This document shows positions 1 to 8,048 of a stretch of DNA of 64,000 nucleotides, piece by piece. Source of the stretch: Candidatus Zixiibacteriota bacterium (GTDB lineage Bacteria; Zixibacteria; MSB-5A5; GN15; JAAZOE01); the NCBI GenBank assembly GCA_036480375.1, contig JAZGGI010000010.1, positions 1 to 64,000 of the forward strand, given 5' to 3'. Numbering within the stretch: position 1 is the stretch's first letter; every line of letters starts with the position of its first letter. A program made the position numbers and the translations under genes. The notes below the pieces were generated by a model that was not told the origin of the DNA, made no database searches, and saw only the letters and a list, made by a program, of their open reading frames with translations.

Positions 1-55
1 CCTCAAGCGCAACTCGGGACTTAAATTCGGCGGAAAAACTTCGTCGCTTTCTCAT
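1..55 (-). CDS. IS3-family transposase OrfA, N-terminal fragment (continues beyond window)
   Basis: Reading leftwards from an ATG at 55, the first 18 codons give MRKRRSFSAEFKSRVALE, the classic opening of the HTH_Tnp_1 OrfA protein of IS3-family elements, which binds the terminal repeats and is normally joined to the OrfB integrase by a -1 frameshift. A good Shine-Dalgarno (GAGGAG, plus-strand 63-68) precedes the ATG. The rest lies outside the window, so intactness is unknown. The IS end should lie just beyond the start codon, roughly 90-125, where an IR-like TG/CA-bounded sequence is present. Confidence 0.8.
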   Translation of the reverse strand, partial: MRKRRSFSAEFKSRVALE

Positions 56-235
56 ACTTAAGCTCCTCATAATAATGTCTCATTTCCACCTTAACACATT
101 GTCCAAAATCCTGCAACCACCTCTATATTTCAACTGATTGGCTTGATAAAGGCGATAAGTCATTTTCTATTGTTAGGGATTTGGAAGCCAAATGATTAAG
201 CCAGTAGGGCAACATCCCTGCGATGCTGCCAATTT
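56..235. mobile_element. Probable terminal region of the IS3-type element and flank
   Basis: The sequence between the OrfA start and the palindromic repeat has no coding capacity on either strand. The first ~65 bases probably hold the IS terminal inverted repeat, with a TGTCC...CACCTCTA stretch at 101-126, but the partner end is outside the window so the boundary and target duplication cannot be set. The remainder shows nothing recognisable. Confidence 0.4.
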
Positions 236-337
236 GTTGTCATTCCCGAGAGCGAAGCCCCGTCAGGGGTGAAGCGAGTCGGGAATCCAGTCAGCGTCAG
301 TCAATTTCTGGATACCCGCCTTCGCGGGTATGACAAT
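236..337. repeat. Dispersed palindromic repeat, double unit
   Basis: Two related inverted units lie side by side. Unit one (239-290) opens GTCATTCCCG and closes CGGGAATCCAG around a GCGAAGCCCCGTCAGGGGTGAAGC hairpin-like core. Unit two (308-336) is a compact palindrome, CTGGATACCCGCC-TTC-GCGGGTATGAC. Degenerate relatives of unit one are at 17759-17810 and 31203-31255 in the opposite orientation. This is a REP/MITE-like intergenic element without coding capacity. Confidence 0.7.
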
Positions 338-390
338 GAGGTATAGCCCAGCTAAAAGCCATTGAAGCAAACAATCTTAGAAGATTATTG

Positions 391-396
391 TATAAT
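391..396 (+). promoter_or_regulatory. Possible -10 box upstream of the ECF sigma gene
   Basis: A perfect TATAAT sits 53 bases before the sigma gene start. The only -35-like hexamer (TTGAAG, 362-367) is 23 bases away, too far for a standard sigma-70 promoter, so this is only a candidate. Confidence 0.25.
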
Positions 397-448
397 AGTA
401 TGAAAAACTACCGTAACCTAAATCAGGGCAAAGGCGTCTTAGGATCAG

Positions 449-1018
449 ATGGAGTTAATGAGCGAGAGATTTTGGAAATTACTGGAACCGGAATATATCC
501 GGGCAATGATGTTCTGTCGAAAGTTAATGGGAGATCGTGATGCCGGAAACGACCTGTATCAGGATGCTCTGGTAAACGCCTTAAAAGGTTTTTCAACACT
601 GAATGAGCAATCATCCTTCCGGCCCTGGCTTTATAAAATAATCGTCAATACGTTTCACAGTTTAAACCGGCGTCCATGGTGGAAAAGGATGATTCCAATC
701 ACCGCCGAAATTGAAAATATTCCGACAGGCACAAGTCAACTCGAAATACTGACAGCAAAAAGATGGCTTCGGGAATTATTCAAGGTCTTATCAAAAGAGC
801 AACAGGCATTGATAACTCTTCATGAACTTGAAGGATGGCCGATTCGTGAACTGGCGGAATTAAACGGTAAATCGGAAGGAGCCATAAAAGCGAAATTATT
901 TCGGGCAAGAAATAAAATGAAAAATGCGCTTATGAATGCCGAAAAAAAAACAGCTCGAAAGAGCATGAACCTGAGCGCGACGGATAAGCCCGAATTGGCG
1001 GCCTTAAAACCTGATTAA
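449..1018 (+). CDS. ECF-family RNA polymerase sigma factor
   Basis: This 189-residue protein has the two-domain ECF layout. Sigma region 2 is at about residues 20-80, with the core-binding helix around DLYQDALVNALKGF. After a short linker, region 4 lies at about 105-160, with the HTH around LAELNGKSEGAIKAKLFRAR that contacts the -35 element. Length is normal for the family plus a ~30-residue charged tail. The start at 449 has only a weak Shine-Dalgarno (AGGA). The gene is followed 16 bases later by a single-TM protein that is a natural candidate for its anti-sigma partner, and then by two exported DUF1573 proteins that could be targets. The regulon is not visible from sequence. A second ECF factor lies at 19465-20013. 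Confidence 0.93.
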   Translation: MELMSERFWKLLEPEYIRAMMFCRKLMGDRDAGNDLYQDALVNALKGFSTLNEQSSFRPWLYKIIVNTFHSLNRRPWWKRMIPITAEIENIPTGTSQLEILTAKRWLRELFKVLSKEQQALITLHELEGWPIRELAELNGKSEGAIKAKLFRARNKMKNALMNAEKKTARKSMNLSATDKPELAALKPD

Positions 1019-1034
1019 ACCCTGGATTTAAGTT

Positions 1035-1628
1035 ATGAAAAACAAAAAGAACAAAAAGAATAAAAAGGATATTGAGCGAGCGGAAAAAGGATTACAAAAT
1101 ATCCTATCCGCGGCCGGTCGCGACGATAATGATAAAGTCATTCCGCTTTCGGGTATGAAATCCAAAATTGAAGCCAAAACAAATATTGACAGCGTCGCGA
1201 CATCCGACCAAAAAATGAGGTCAGGTTTTAATTTTCGAGCCTTCATTCGAAAGCCCGCATATTCAATAACCCTGGCCGCATTGACAATTATTATAATAAT
1301 CTCCGCGGTCATACCGCTAAAATATAAGAAGACAATCGGCTATGAGGTTGCCTTTTCCGGAGTGAACAAAGATTTGTACGACGACGATAATGTATTCTGC
1401 GATCTGTTGCAATATCTCGGGCTAAATGACGCCGATATAGATTTTCAGGGCTGTCAAGCCTCCTGCAGTCTGGTGGTCATCGATTTGAAAACCGAGGAAG
1501 AGGCGATGATGGTGGTATCCGCGTTCACGCAGATAGATACGGATAAAATAACGCCTCAGGTCATAACGATTCAAACAAATGAAATGAAAACCTTATTGGA
1601 TCAGGCCAATGAAAAGTTTTTAAACTAA
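1035..1628 (+). CDS. Single-pass membrane protein, putative anti-sigma factor
   Basis: This 197-residue protein begins with a very lysine/asparagine-rich stretch (KNKKNKKNKKD), has a cytoplasmic-looking N-terminal half, one strong membrane helix at about residues 75-94 (a run of L/I with TIIIIISAVIP) and a ~100-residue extracytoplasmic domain. The latter holds a close pair of cysteines (CQASC) and a ferredoxin-like or HMA-like pattern ending in an EEEAMMVVSAF helix. It starts 16 bases after the ECF sigma gene on the same strand. Position and topology (N-in, one TM) fit an anti-sigma factor, but no zinc-binding HxxxCxxC motif or known anti-sigma domain is recognisable, so the role is inferred from context only. 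Confidence 0.7.
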   Translation: MKNKKNKKNKKDIERAEKGLQNILSAAGRDDNDKVIPLSGMKSKIEAKTNIDSVATSDQKMRSGFNFRAFIRKPAYSITLAALTIIIIISAVIPLKYKKTIGYEVAFSGVNKDLYDDDNVFCDLLQYLGLNDADIDFQGCQASCSLVVIDLKTEEEAMMVVSAFTQIDTDKITPQVITIQTNEMKTLLDQANEKFLN

Positions 1629-1641
1629 CTGTGTAAATCAT

Positions 1642-1686
1642 AAGCCGGCGCCGGCTTTTACCGCGACCAAAAGCATGCATGGTCGC
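1642..1686 (+). terminator. Two consecutive stem-loops between the TM protein and the first DUF1573 gene
   Basis: A self-complementary AAGCCGGCGCCGGCTT (1642-1657) is followed by TTTA and could act as a weak terminator. Directly after it, GCGACCA (1663-1669) pairs with TGGTCGC (1680-1686) around an inner GCATGC palindrome. The second stem has no U-tract and would sit in the leader of the next gene. Either could separate expression of sigma/anti-sigma from the DUF1573 genes. Confidence 0.4.
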
Positions 1687-1728
1687 ACATATATCTGGTT
1701 AGAATAAAATAAAAAAGGAGAATGAATT

Positions 1729-2442
1729 ATGTTTAGACATGTACTTATCGGCGCCGCCATACTGATATTATTTGGCGCTATCAATGTTGCCGCGGGTCCC
1801 AAATTAACAATCTCAGAAAATGAGTTTGACTTTGGGTATGCGCCGCAAAAGGCGAAACTATCCCATACCTTTTGGGTGAAATCAACGGGCGATGAAGTCC
1901 TGAAGATATCCAAAGTTATCCCCGGATGCGGTTGCACTAAAGCTCCTATGGATAAGAAAATTATCGCTCCGGGCGATAGCGCCAGGCTCGAAATTATCTT
2001 CAGTACTCGAAATTATAAAGGAGCCATCCAAAAAAGCCCGCGAATTGAGTCCAATACTTTGAAAGGGAAGACTTTTGTCAATATCCGCACCAATATAGTA
2101 CAGGGCGAGCAATCGACAAAGACGATTGTTTTTTCACCCCCTATACTTAATCTGACAAAAGATAAATTGAGTGAAAACAATGAGATCTCATTTGATATTT
2201 CAAATGTTAACGCCAAAGATCTTCAATTGAAACTAATTGACTGGCCGGGTGAATTATTTGAGGTATCAATTCCGGAAAATATTCCCGCCGGGGAAACAAT
2301 CAAAGCGACGATTACTCTAGATAAAGATATATTGGGTGAGTCTTTTGAGAAATCCTTGACCTTTGAAATCAATAATGATACTTCGGATCGTTTTACATTA
2401 CCGATTAGAAAGCAAGTCTTTCTTGTGACCAGTCAAAATTGA
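1729..2442 (+). CDS. Exported DUF1573 domain protein (first of a tandem pair)
   Basis: This 237-residue protein has a clear Sec signal peptide (about residues 1-22, ending NVAAG) and a DUF1573 domain at about 25-120 with the hallmark segment FDFGYAPQKAKLSHTF followed by GCGCTKAP. DUF1573 folds as an ASH/Ig-like beta-sandwich common in Bacteroidota and other FCB envelopes; its biochemical role is not known. The second half (about 130-237) looks like another beta-sandwich. A strong AAGGAG ribosome site precedes the ATG. The next gene encodes a protein of the same length (237 aa) with the same domain order, so the pair arose by tandem duplication. A good intrinsic terminator follows. Confidence 0.88.
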   Translation: MFRHVLIGAAILILFGAINVAAGPKLTISENEFDFGYAPQKAKLSHTFWVKSTGDEVLKISKVIPGCGCTKAPMDKKIIAPGDSARLEIIFSTRNYKGAIQKSPRIESNTLKGKTFVNIRTNIVQGEQSTKTIVFSPPILNLTKDKLSENNEISFDISNVNAKDLQLKLIDWPGELFEVSIPENIPAGETIKATITLDKDILGESFEKSLTFEINNDTSDRFTLPIRKQVFLVTSQN

Positions 2443-2472
2443 CGAAATATTTCATAGATTTCACCATAATCT

Positions 2473-2500
2473 AAGGCGGAAGAGTTGCTTCCGCCTTTTT
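2473..2500 (+). terminator. Intrinsic terminator after the first DUF1573 gene
   Basis: A perfect 10-bp stem AAGGCGGAAG/CTTCCGCCTT with a 5-base loop (AGTTG) runs into a T tract. Confidence 0.92.
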
Positions 2501-2668
2501 GAATAAAATTAGATTGCACTAAAATTCAGGGTTAAATTTTCTGAAATTTAAACCATTTTTGACGATTTTAGTATAAAGAACAAAGCAATATCCAAACGGT
2601 AAAATTACCGCATTTATGTGGCGTCGCCCGAACAACCGATTATATTGGGCCGCAAGGAGAACCGAGAT

Positions 2669-3382
2669 ATGTACAAGATAGCGACTCTGACAGGATTAAT
2701 CTTTTTGATAATTGCCGCCGTTTCGGTATCGGCCGAGCCTGATATGAAAATCAATGGCGAGACCTTTGATTATGGCTATGTTCCCCAGCGGGCCAAAGTA
2801 GTCCATGCTTTTTGGTTGAAATCGGTAGGTGATACCACGCTATATATAAAAACCGTCAAACCGGCCTGCGGATGCACCAAAGCTCCTCTCGAAAAAAATC
2901 TAATTGAACCGGGCGATAGTTCCAAACTCGAAATAACTTTCAGCACCCGTAAATATACAGGATCGGTCAAAAAATCAATAAAAATAACGACCAATGCCAG
3001 CGACTCGGCGCAGAATATATATGTCGCGGCCAATGTCTTTACCGATCCGAGCGAATTGGCGCCTCTGACTGTTGAACCTTATACAGTCGAGATTACCGCT
3101 GAAACGGTTGACGCCAATGATGCCGTCTTATTTTCAATAACGAATAATTCAAATGCCGATGTTCGACTGAAACCTATAGAATGGGCGAAGCATTTGTTTG
3201 ATATTGATATTCCCGAAGTTATCAAAGCCGGAGAAACCAAACAGGGCAAAGTCATCCTATTTGCCGAATCTTATATGAAATCATTCTCCAAATCGATAAC
3301 GATTGAACTTGACGACGAGAACAAAATCCGGTATTCGCTGCCGGTGTTGAAGCAGACATTTTTTAAGAAGAAGACACAATAA
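2669..3382 (+). CDS. Exported DUF1573 domain protein (second of a tandem pair)
   Basis: I place the start at 2669 rather than the further upstream in-frame codon at 2618, because AAGGAG lies just upstream of 2669 and the resulting N-terminus is a textbook signal peptide (MYKIATLTG...VSA). The mature protein carries DUF1573 with FDYGYVPQRAKVVHAF and GCTKAPLEK, closely matching the preceding gene, then a second beta-rich domain. Both products are 237 residues. It has its own terminator downstream, and a terminator separates it from its paralogue, so the two are probably transcribed independently. Secreted or periplasmic location is well supported; molecular function is unknown. Confidence 0.88.
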   Translation: MYKIATLTGLIFLIIAAVSVSAEPDMKINGETFDYGYVPQRAKVVHAFWLKSVGDTTLYIKTVKPACGCTKAPLEKNLIEPGDSSKLEITFSTRKYTGSVKKSIKITTNASDSAQNIYVAANVFTDPSELAPLTVEPYTVEITAETVDANDAVLFSITNNSNADVRLKPIEWAKHLFDIDIPEVIKAGETKQGKVILFAESYMKSFSKSITIELDDENKIRYSLPVLKQTFFKKKTQ

Positions 3383-3402
3383 GAAATTAAGCGGAAATTG
3401 GC

Positions 3403-3429
3403 CGGGAATCGCATCCCGGCTTTTTTTAT
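3403..3429 (+). terminator. Intrinsic terminator after the second DUF1573 gene
   Basis: A 7-bp GC-rich stem GCCGGGA/TCCCGGC with a 6-base loop is followed by seven T residues. Confidence 0.92.
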
Positions 3430-3534
3430 CCTATCCGCTCTACTTGATTTCCCCATCTCGACTTTGTATATATAGGTTTATCATTTTTAACGATTAACCT
3501 TGAATGAATATTTTTTGGGTGATAAGGCAATAAT

Positions 3535-4482
3535 ATGAACACAATTCTTATAACCGGGGCGCTGGGGCAGATCGGGTCGGAATTGACCGCGGCACTACGA
3601 AATAAATGCGGCGAAAACAGTGTTATCGCAACCGATATTAGGATGCCTTCGGATTTGAAACTGCGTCATTCGGGGCCGTTTGAAATTCTCGATGTTACCG
3701 ACGAGCATCATATTACGCGCGTTATGCAGCAGTATAAGGTTGACACGATATATCACCTCGCGGCGATTTTGTCAGCAATCGGGGAAACCCGGCCGGGGAT
3801 CGCCTGGCAGATTAATATGGGCGGGCTGTATAATATGCTCGAAGCGGCTCGGCAATATCGCTGTAAGATGTTTTTCCCCAGTTCAATCGGAGCTTTCGGG
3901 CCGTCAACGCCGAAGAAAAACACACCTCAGATGCCGATTATGCGTCCGGAAACAATGTACGGAATCACTAAAGTTTCGGGCGAGCTATTGTGCGATTATT
4001 ATTTTCGGCGTTTTGGAGTCGATACGCGCAGCCTGAGGTTCCCCGGATTAATATCGTATGAAACCGAACCGGGGGGAGGGACGACCGATTACGCCGTCGA
4101 AATATTTTTTGACGCCATCAAGCATAAAAAATATACCTGTTACCTGCGGGGCGACTGCTCGCTGGATATGATGTATATGCCCGACGCCATAAAATCTCTT
4201 ATAGAACTTATGGAAGCCGATGGCGAGAAACTAATACATAGAAACGCCTACAATATTACCGCCATGAGCCTGACTCCCGATATGCTGGCCGATGAAATTC
4301 GCAAGCATATACCGGAATTTGAAATTGAGTACGAGATTGACCCTGTCCGGCAGGCGATTGCCGATTCATGGCCGGATTCGCTTGATGATACTGTGGCGCG
4401 GAAAGAATGGGGCTGGAAGCACAATTATGATTTGCCCACGATGGCAAAAGATATGCTCGATAAAATTGGAAAGAAAATTTAG
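3535..4482 (+). CDS. L-threonine 3-dehydrogenase, SDR (epimerase-like) type
   Basis: This 315-residue extended short-chain dehydrogenase/reductase oxidises L-threonine to 2-amino-3-ketobutyrate with NAD+. The Rossmann glycine motif is GALGQIGSE near the N-terminus. The catalytic YxxxK is Y142/K146 in MYGITK, with serines at 116-117 (FFPSSIGAFG) just before it. The substrate-domain signature RFPGLISYETEPGGGTTDYAVEIF is the feature that separates this threonine dehydrogenase family from UDP-sugar epimerases. It is unrelated to the zinc-dependent E. coli Tdh. The assignment is reinforced by kbl beginning 22 bases downstream. The reaction is cytoplasmic. Confidence 0.92.
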   Translation: MNTILITGALGQIGSELTAALRNKCGENSVIATDIRMPSDLKLRHSGPFEILDVTDEHHITRVMQQYKVDTIYHLAAILSAIGETRPGIAWQINMGGLYNMLEAARQYRCKMFFPSSIGAFGPSTPKKNTPQMPIMRPETMYGITKVSGELLCDYYFRRFGVDTRSLRFPGLISYETEPGGGTTDYAVEIFFDAIKHKKYTCYLRGDCSLDMMYMPDAIKSLIELMEADGEKLIHRNAYNITAMSLTPDMLADEIRKHIPEFEIEYEIDPVRQAIADSWPDSLDDTVARKEWGWKHNYDLPTMAKDMLDKIGKKI

Positions 4483-4504
4483 GATAAGCAAGGAGATTTT
4501 ATAG

Positions 4505-5728
4505 ATGCCATACGAAAGATTTTCGCGGTATTTGCAGACACAAATAGATGAATTGAACGCCACCGGCACGGCCAAAGGCAAAGAACTGGTTGTTACCGAA
4601 GTAATCAAAGCCGACGGTAAACGCGGGCCTCGATTTAAACTGGACGGTTATGGCGACAAAGAATTTATCCGGATGAATTCCAATTCATACCTGGGACTGC
4701 AATTTCAGGATCATATGCTCAAGGCGGAAGAAGAAGGCGCTCAACAATACGGCGTTGGTCCCGGAGCCGTCAGGTTTATCAGCGGCACCTACAAGCCGCA
4801 TATTGAATTGGAAAAGCGTCTGGCAAAATTCCACGGCCGCGATGACTGTATGCTCAACAGTTCAGCCTACACGACCGTTTTGGGCGTTATCTCGACTTTG
4901 GCCACTCCCGAAACTATAATTATCTCCGATGAGCTCAATCACAATTGCATAATCAATGCCATGAAACTGGCGCGTCCGAAAGGCAAAAAAATATTCAAAC
5001 ATCTCAATATGAATCAACTCGAGGAGCAAATTAAAGAATCGATCGGGCAATGTGAAAATATTATTCTCATTACCGACGGCGTATTCAGCATGCGTGGCGA
5101 CTACGCCCCACTGGATAAGATTTGTGAAATCACAGAGAAATATAATAGCGAATTTTCAAAAGATATAATTCTGATTGTCGATGATTCGCACGGTGTCGGA
5201 GCCTATGGAGCGACGGGGAGAGGTACTGAGGAGATTTGCAATGCCAAAGGCGTGGACATATTAGTCGCGACGCTGGGAAAAGCATTTGGCGTCAATGGAG
5301 GATATATTGTCGCTAACGGAGCCATCGTGCCATACTTGCGAGAGAAAAATCCATTCTATATATACACCAATCCGATCACGCCTTCTGAAACAACAACGGC
5401 TATTCAGGCCCTGGCAACACTCGACAGCGATGATGGTAAAAAACTTTTGGCGCATCTCTCAGAGATGACCAAAAAATATGAGCAGGGGCTTTTGGATCTG
5501 GGTTTCGAAACGATTCCCAGTCCGCATCCGATTGTGCCGCTTTTGGTGCGTGATACCGAAAAGACAACAAGGCTGGTGCAATATCTGAGAGATAACGGCG
5601 TTTTGGGGACGGGTCTGAATTACCCGGTCGTCCCGAAAGGCGATGAAACAATTCGCTTCCAGGTCTGCGCCGATCATACGCCATACGATATTGATTGTGT
5701 TCTGGAAGTGCTGAAGAAGTTTGAGTGA
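4505..5728 (+). CDS. kbl: 2-amino-3-ketobutyrate CoA ligase (glycine C-acetyltransferase)
   Basis: This 407-residue PLP enzyme of the alpha-oxoamine synthase family cleaves 2-amino-3-ketobutyrate with CoA to glycine and acetyl-CoA, completing threonine catabolism begun by the preceding gene. Visible hallmarks are the N-terminal NSNSYLGL, the glycine-rich GAVRFISGTYKPHIELE, the cofactor-binding VDDSHGVGAYGATGRG, and the Schiff-base lysine K259 in TLGKAFGVNGGY. Length matches the ~400-residue family. A strong AAGGAG precedes the ATG. 8-amino-7-oxononanoate synthase (BioF) is the nearest alternative, but the adjacent threonine dehydrogenase and the longer N-terminus favour Kbl. Confidence 0.93.
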   Translation: MPYERFSRYLQTQIDELNATGTAKGKELVVTEVIKADGKRGPRFKLDGYGDKEFIRMNSNSYLGLQFQDHMLKAEEEGAQQYGVGPGAVRFISGTYKPHIELEKRLAKFHGRDDCMLNSSAYTTVLGVISTLATPETIIISDELNHNCIINAMKLARPKGKKIFKHLNMNQLEEQIKESIGQCENIILITDGVFSMRGDYAPLDKICEITEKYNSEFSKDIILIVDDSHGVGAYGATGRGTEEICNAKGVDILVATLGKAFGVNGGYIVANGAIVPYLREKNPFYIYTNPITPSETTTAIQALATLDSDDGKKLLAHLSEMTKKYEQGLLDLGFETIPSPHPIVPLLVRDTEKTTRLVQYLRDNGVLGTGLNYPVVPKGDETIRFQVCADHTPYDIDCVLEVLKKFE

Positions 5729-5754
5729 ATAGGATAAGGCTATTTAATCAACCG

Positions 5755-5794
5755 TCAGTTCACAATTTCGCTTTTCTCGAAATCAAGAATTGAT
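5755..5794. repeat. Degenerate copy of a REP-like palindrome
   Basis: The order CACAATTTCG-CTTTT-CTCGAAATCAAGAAT matches the arrangement of the better preserved palindrome at 31491-31533 (CACAATTTTGC-TTC-GCAAAATCAAGAC). It lies downstream of kbl, where it may also act as a weak transcription end for either strand. Confidence 0.4.
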
Positions 5795-5825
5795 GGAACC
5801 TTATGACACCTAATTACATGTGTAA

Positions 5826-6587
5826 TCATGAATCACGCATCTCTGATTTCACGAGCAGAGCTTTTATTTCTGGTCTGCAAATAGACAAAATCGATTCAAT
5901 TATTTCGAGAACCCACTTCCCCATGAATGGTGATAAATATATTTCATCTATGAGCTCAGAAATATCTACACGAACGTATCTTCCAATTGAACTGTCATAT
6001 GGTGTTGCAACCCCTCCTTCCGAGCGAGGAAAGTGCAGGATGCATGCCCGAATTTCATTTTCGTAACGATAATATGTCTTTTTTGTCATCATGAGACTGA
6101 ATCTATTTACGTCGCATTTTGGAATGGAATCTTGGTATTGTACCCTGCCAACGTATAAATCTTCTGGGTAAGGATCGTCACCCTTCTCTATGGCCGAAGT
6201 GAGCCTCGAAACGCTGCTCTTAATTGCCGCACCGGCTAATCTGTTTCCCACGTAGATTTTCCAGAGTGCGTAGGACTCGCTTTCCCCCGCAGACCATGAG
6301 TTGACAAGATTTAAATCGCGCAAAAGGTGTCCAGAATTGTAGATGTAACTGGCAATTCCTTCTTCAAGGTCTCGATCTTTGAAACCCTTTTTTGCCAGTC
6401 GGCGTCTTTCTTCTTCGATCGTCGACATCGGGAGCGATGCCTCATATTGGTCCGATAGATTTTTCATATTTATGAAAAACAACCGCTGATTCATTATGAG
6501 GTCCAGGAATTTTGTAATATCCAGGTATCTCCAAATGGTTAGGTTTCCGGGAGGCTGTTCAAGTAAATCACTTTTTTTGATTATCAT
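5826..6587 (-). CDS. DUF2971 family protein
   Basis: This 253-residue protein shows the DUF2971 pattern. An N-terminal WRYLDITKFLDLIMNQRLFF segment is followed by a central NSWSAGESESYALWKIYVG motif with conserved W, S, E and ALW-Y residues, then GAAIKSS, and a late YYRYENEIRACI segment. DUF2971 proteins are soluble and widespread, often in variable genome regions; their activity is unknown. I use the ATG at 6587 rather than the TTG one codon earlier; no clear Shine-Dalgarno is seen. Codon use is less biased to GGC/GCC than in neighbouring metabolic genes. It stands alone between convergent metabolic operons and is probably an acquired gene. Confidence 0.8.
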   Translation of the reverse strand: MIIKKSDLLEQPPGNLTIWRYLDITKFLDLIMNQRLFFINMKNLSDQYEASLPMSTIEEERRRLAKKGFKDRDLEEGIASYIYNSGHLLRDLNLVNSWSAGESESYALWKIYVGNRLAGAAIKSSVSRLTSAIEKGDDPYPEDLYVGRVQYQDSIPKCDVNRFSLMMTKKTYYRYENEIRACILHFPRSEGGVATPYDSSIGRYVRVDISELIDEIYLSPFMGKWVLEIIESILSICRPEIKALLVKSEMRDS

Positions 6588-6629
6588 CAAACTAATGTAC
6601 CCTATATTGGTTGTTGTTTTCTTATGAAT

Positions 6630-8048
6630 CTACAACTTCAAATTAAAACAAACCACTTTCGGTTCGGTCATTTCCTGAAGAGAGAATTTTAATCCTTCCC
6701 GGCCCAGACCGGAATATTTGACTCCGCCGAACGGCATCGAATCCAAACGATAATCGGTCGAGTCATTTATCATCACGCCGCCGCAATCGAGCTCATACGA
6801 TGCTTTGAAAGCGATATCGATATTACTTGTAAATATCGCCGCCAGAAGACCGTAGGGGAGAGAATTAGCTTCGGCGATAGCTTTATCCAGATCATTGACA
6901 CGATAAAAATTGACCGTCGGGCCGAATACTTCTTCACAATGAATCGTGATATCATCAGGCAGATTTTCAAGAACAGTCGGCTCGTATAATGCTCCTTTGC
7001 GTTTTCCACCGGTCAATAATGTCGCGCCTTTTTCGACGGCTTCATTAACCCATTTCTCGACCCGCACCGCTTCAGCTTCGGTTATCATCGGGCCCATGTC
7101 GGTTTCTTCTTTCATTTTGTCACCGATGATATATTTATTTGTCTGAGCAACGAATTTTTCTTTGAACTCATCATAAATATCATCATGTATCAAAATTCTT
7201 TGGACGCCAATACAGTTTTGACCTGCCGCCCAGAACGCTCCGGAAACGCATGATTCGACGGCCAGATCAATATCGGCGTCTTTCCAGACAATGACGGGTG
7301 AGTTGGAACCGAGCTCCATCCCGATCTTTTTTATTCCAGCCTTGGAAGCGATCTGTTTTCCCGCCTCAACGCCGCCGGTGAAAGAAATCATCCGCACCCG
7401 TTCGTCACTGACGAGGGCATCCCCGATCTCGGAACCGTATCCGGTGACGACCTGAATTGCCTGTGGCGGCAATCCGGCTTCGAGCATCGCTTCCACCAGT
7501 TTAATTGCCGACAGCGGCGTAACCGTGGCCGGTTTTATTATCACCGAATTGCCGGCCGCAATGGCCGGGCCGATTTTATGCGCGACCAGATTCAGGGGGT
7601 CATTGAACGGCGTAATCGCCAGAATGACGCCGATTGGAAAGCGATAATAATACCCTTTACGGTTTTCGCCTCCGGGAAATGAATCGAATGGAATCGTTTC
7701 ACCAAGAATTCGTTTGGCTTCTTCGGCCGAGCAGGTAATTGTATTGACGCACCGGGACGCCTCTTTGCGGGCTTCTCGAATCGTTTTGGAACCTTCGCGC
7801 GCGATAGTCTCGGCGAAATCATCAAGTCTTTCCGAAATTATACTTGCCGTCTTAAATAGAATTTCGGCTCGCTCATATACCGTCATTCTCTTCGTGATTT
7901 CAAATCCGGCGACCGCGGATTTGAGTGCGGTTTCGACATCGTCGGCTGTTCCGGCCGGAACGGTATTAATTATTGAATTGTCAAAGGGATCGATTACATC
8001 AATCTTTTTATCTCTATCAACCCATTCGCCGTTCAATAACATCTTCAT
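6630..8048 (-). CDS. NAD(P)-dependent aldehyde dehydrogenase
   Basis: This 472-residue protein is a complete ALDH-superfamily enzyme, oxidising an aldehyde to an acid or thioester. The catalytic cysteine is C279 (AAGQNCIGVQ), the general-base glutamate E245 (GMELGSNSP), and the cofactor region has FTGGVEAGKQIA. ITPFNDPLNLVAHKIGPA resembles lactaldehyde, succinate-semialdehyde and non-phosphorylating glyceraldehyde-3-phosphate dehydrogenases, so the substrate cannot be read directly. Its start codon overlaps the stop of the upstream homoserine dehydrogenase-like gene (ATGA), so the two are translationally coupled. The most economical guess is that it handles the semialdehyde made by that partner. 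Confidence 0.9.
   Translation of the reverse strand: MKMLLNGEWVDRDKKIDVIDPFDNSIINTVPAGTADDVETALKSAVAGFEITKRMTVYERAEILFKTASIISERLDDFAETIAREGSKTIREARKEASRCVNTITCSAEEAKRILGETIPFDSFPGGENRKGYYYRFPIGVILAITPFNDPLNLVAHKIGPAIAAGNSVIIKPATVTPLSAIKLVEAMLEAGLPPQAIQVVTGYGSEIGDALVSDERVRMISFTGGVEAGKQIASKAGIKKIGMELGSNSPVIVWKDADIDLAVESCVSGAFWAAGQNCIGVQRILIHDDIYDEFKEKFVAQTNKYIIGDKMKEETDMGPMITEAEAVRVEKWVNEAVEKGATLLTGGKRKGALYEPTVLENLPDDITIHCEEVFGPTVNFYRVNDLDKAIAEANSLPYGLLAAIFTSNIDIAFKASYELDCGGVMINDSTDYRLDSMPFGGVKYSGLGREGLKFSLQEMTEPKVVCFNLKL

Noticed and set aside
187-200. A 14-base identity (AGCCAAATGATTAA) between the left intergenic region and the 3' end of the four-TM gene near 17052.
   Set aside because: Several 14-mer matches are expected by chance in 64 kb; the flanks do not align.
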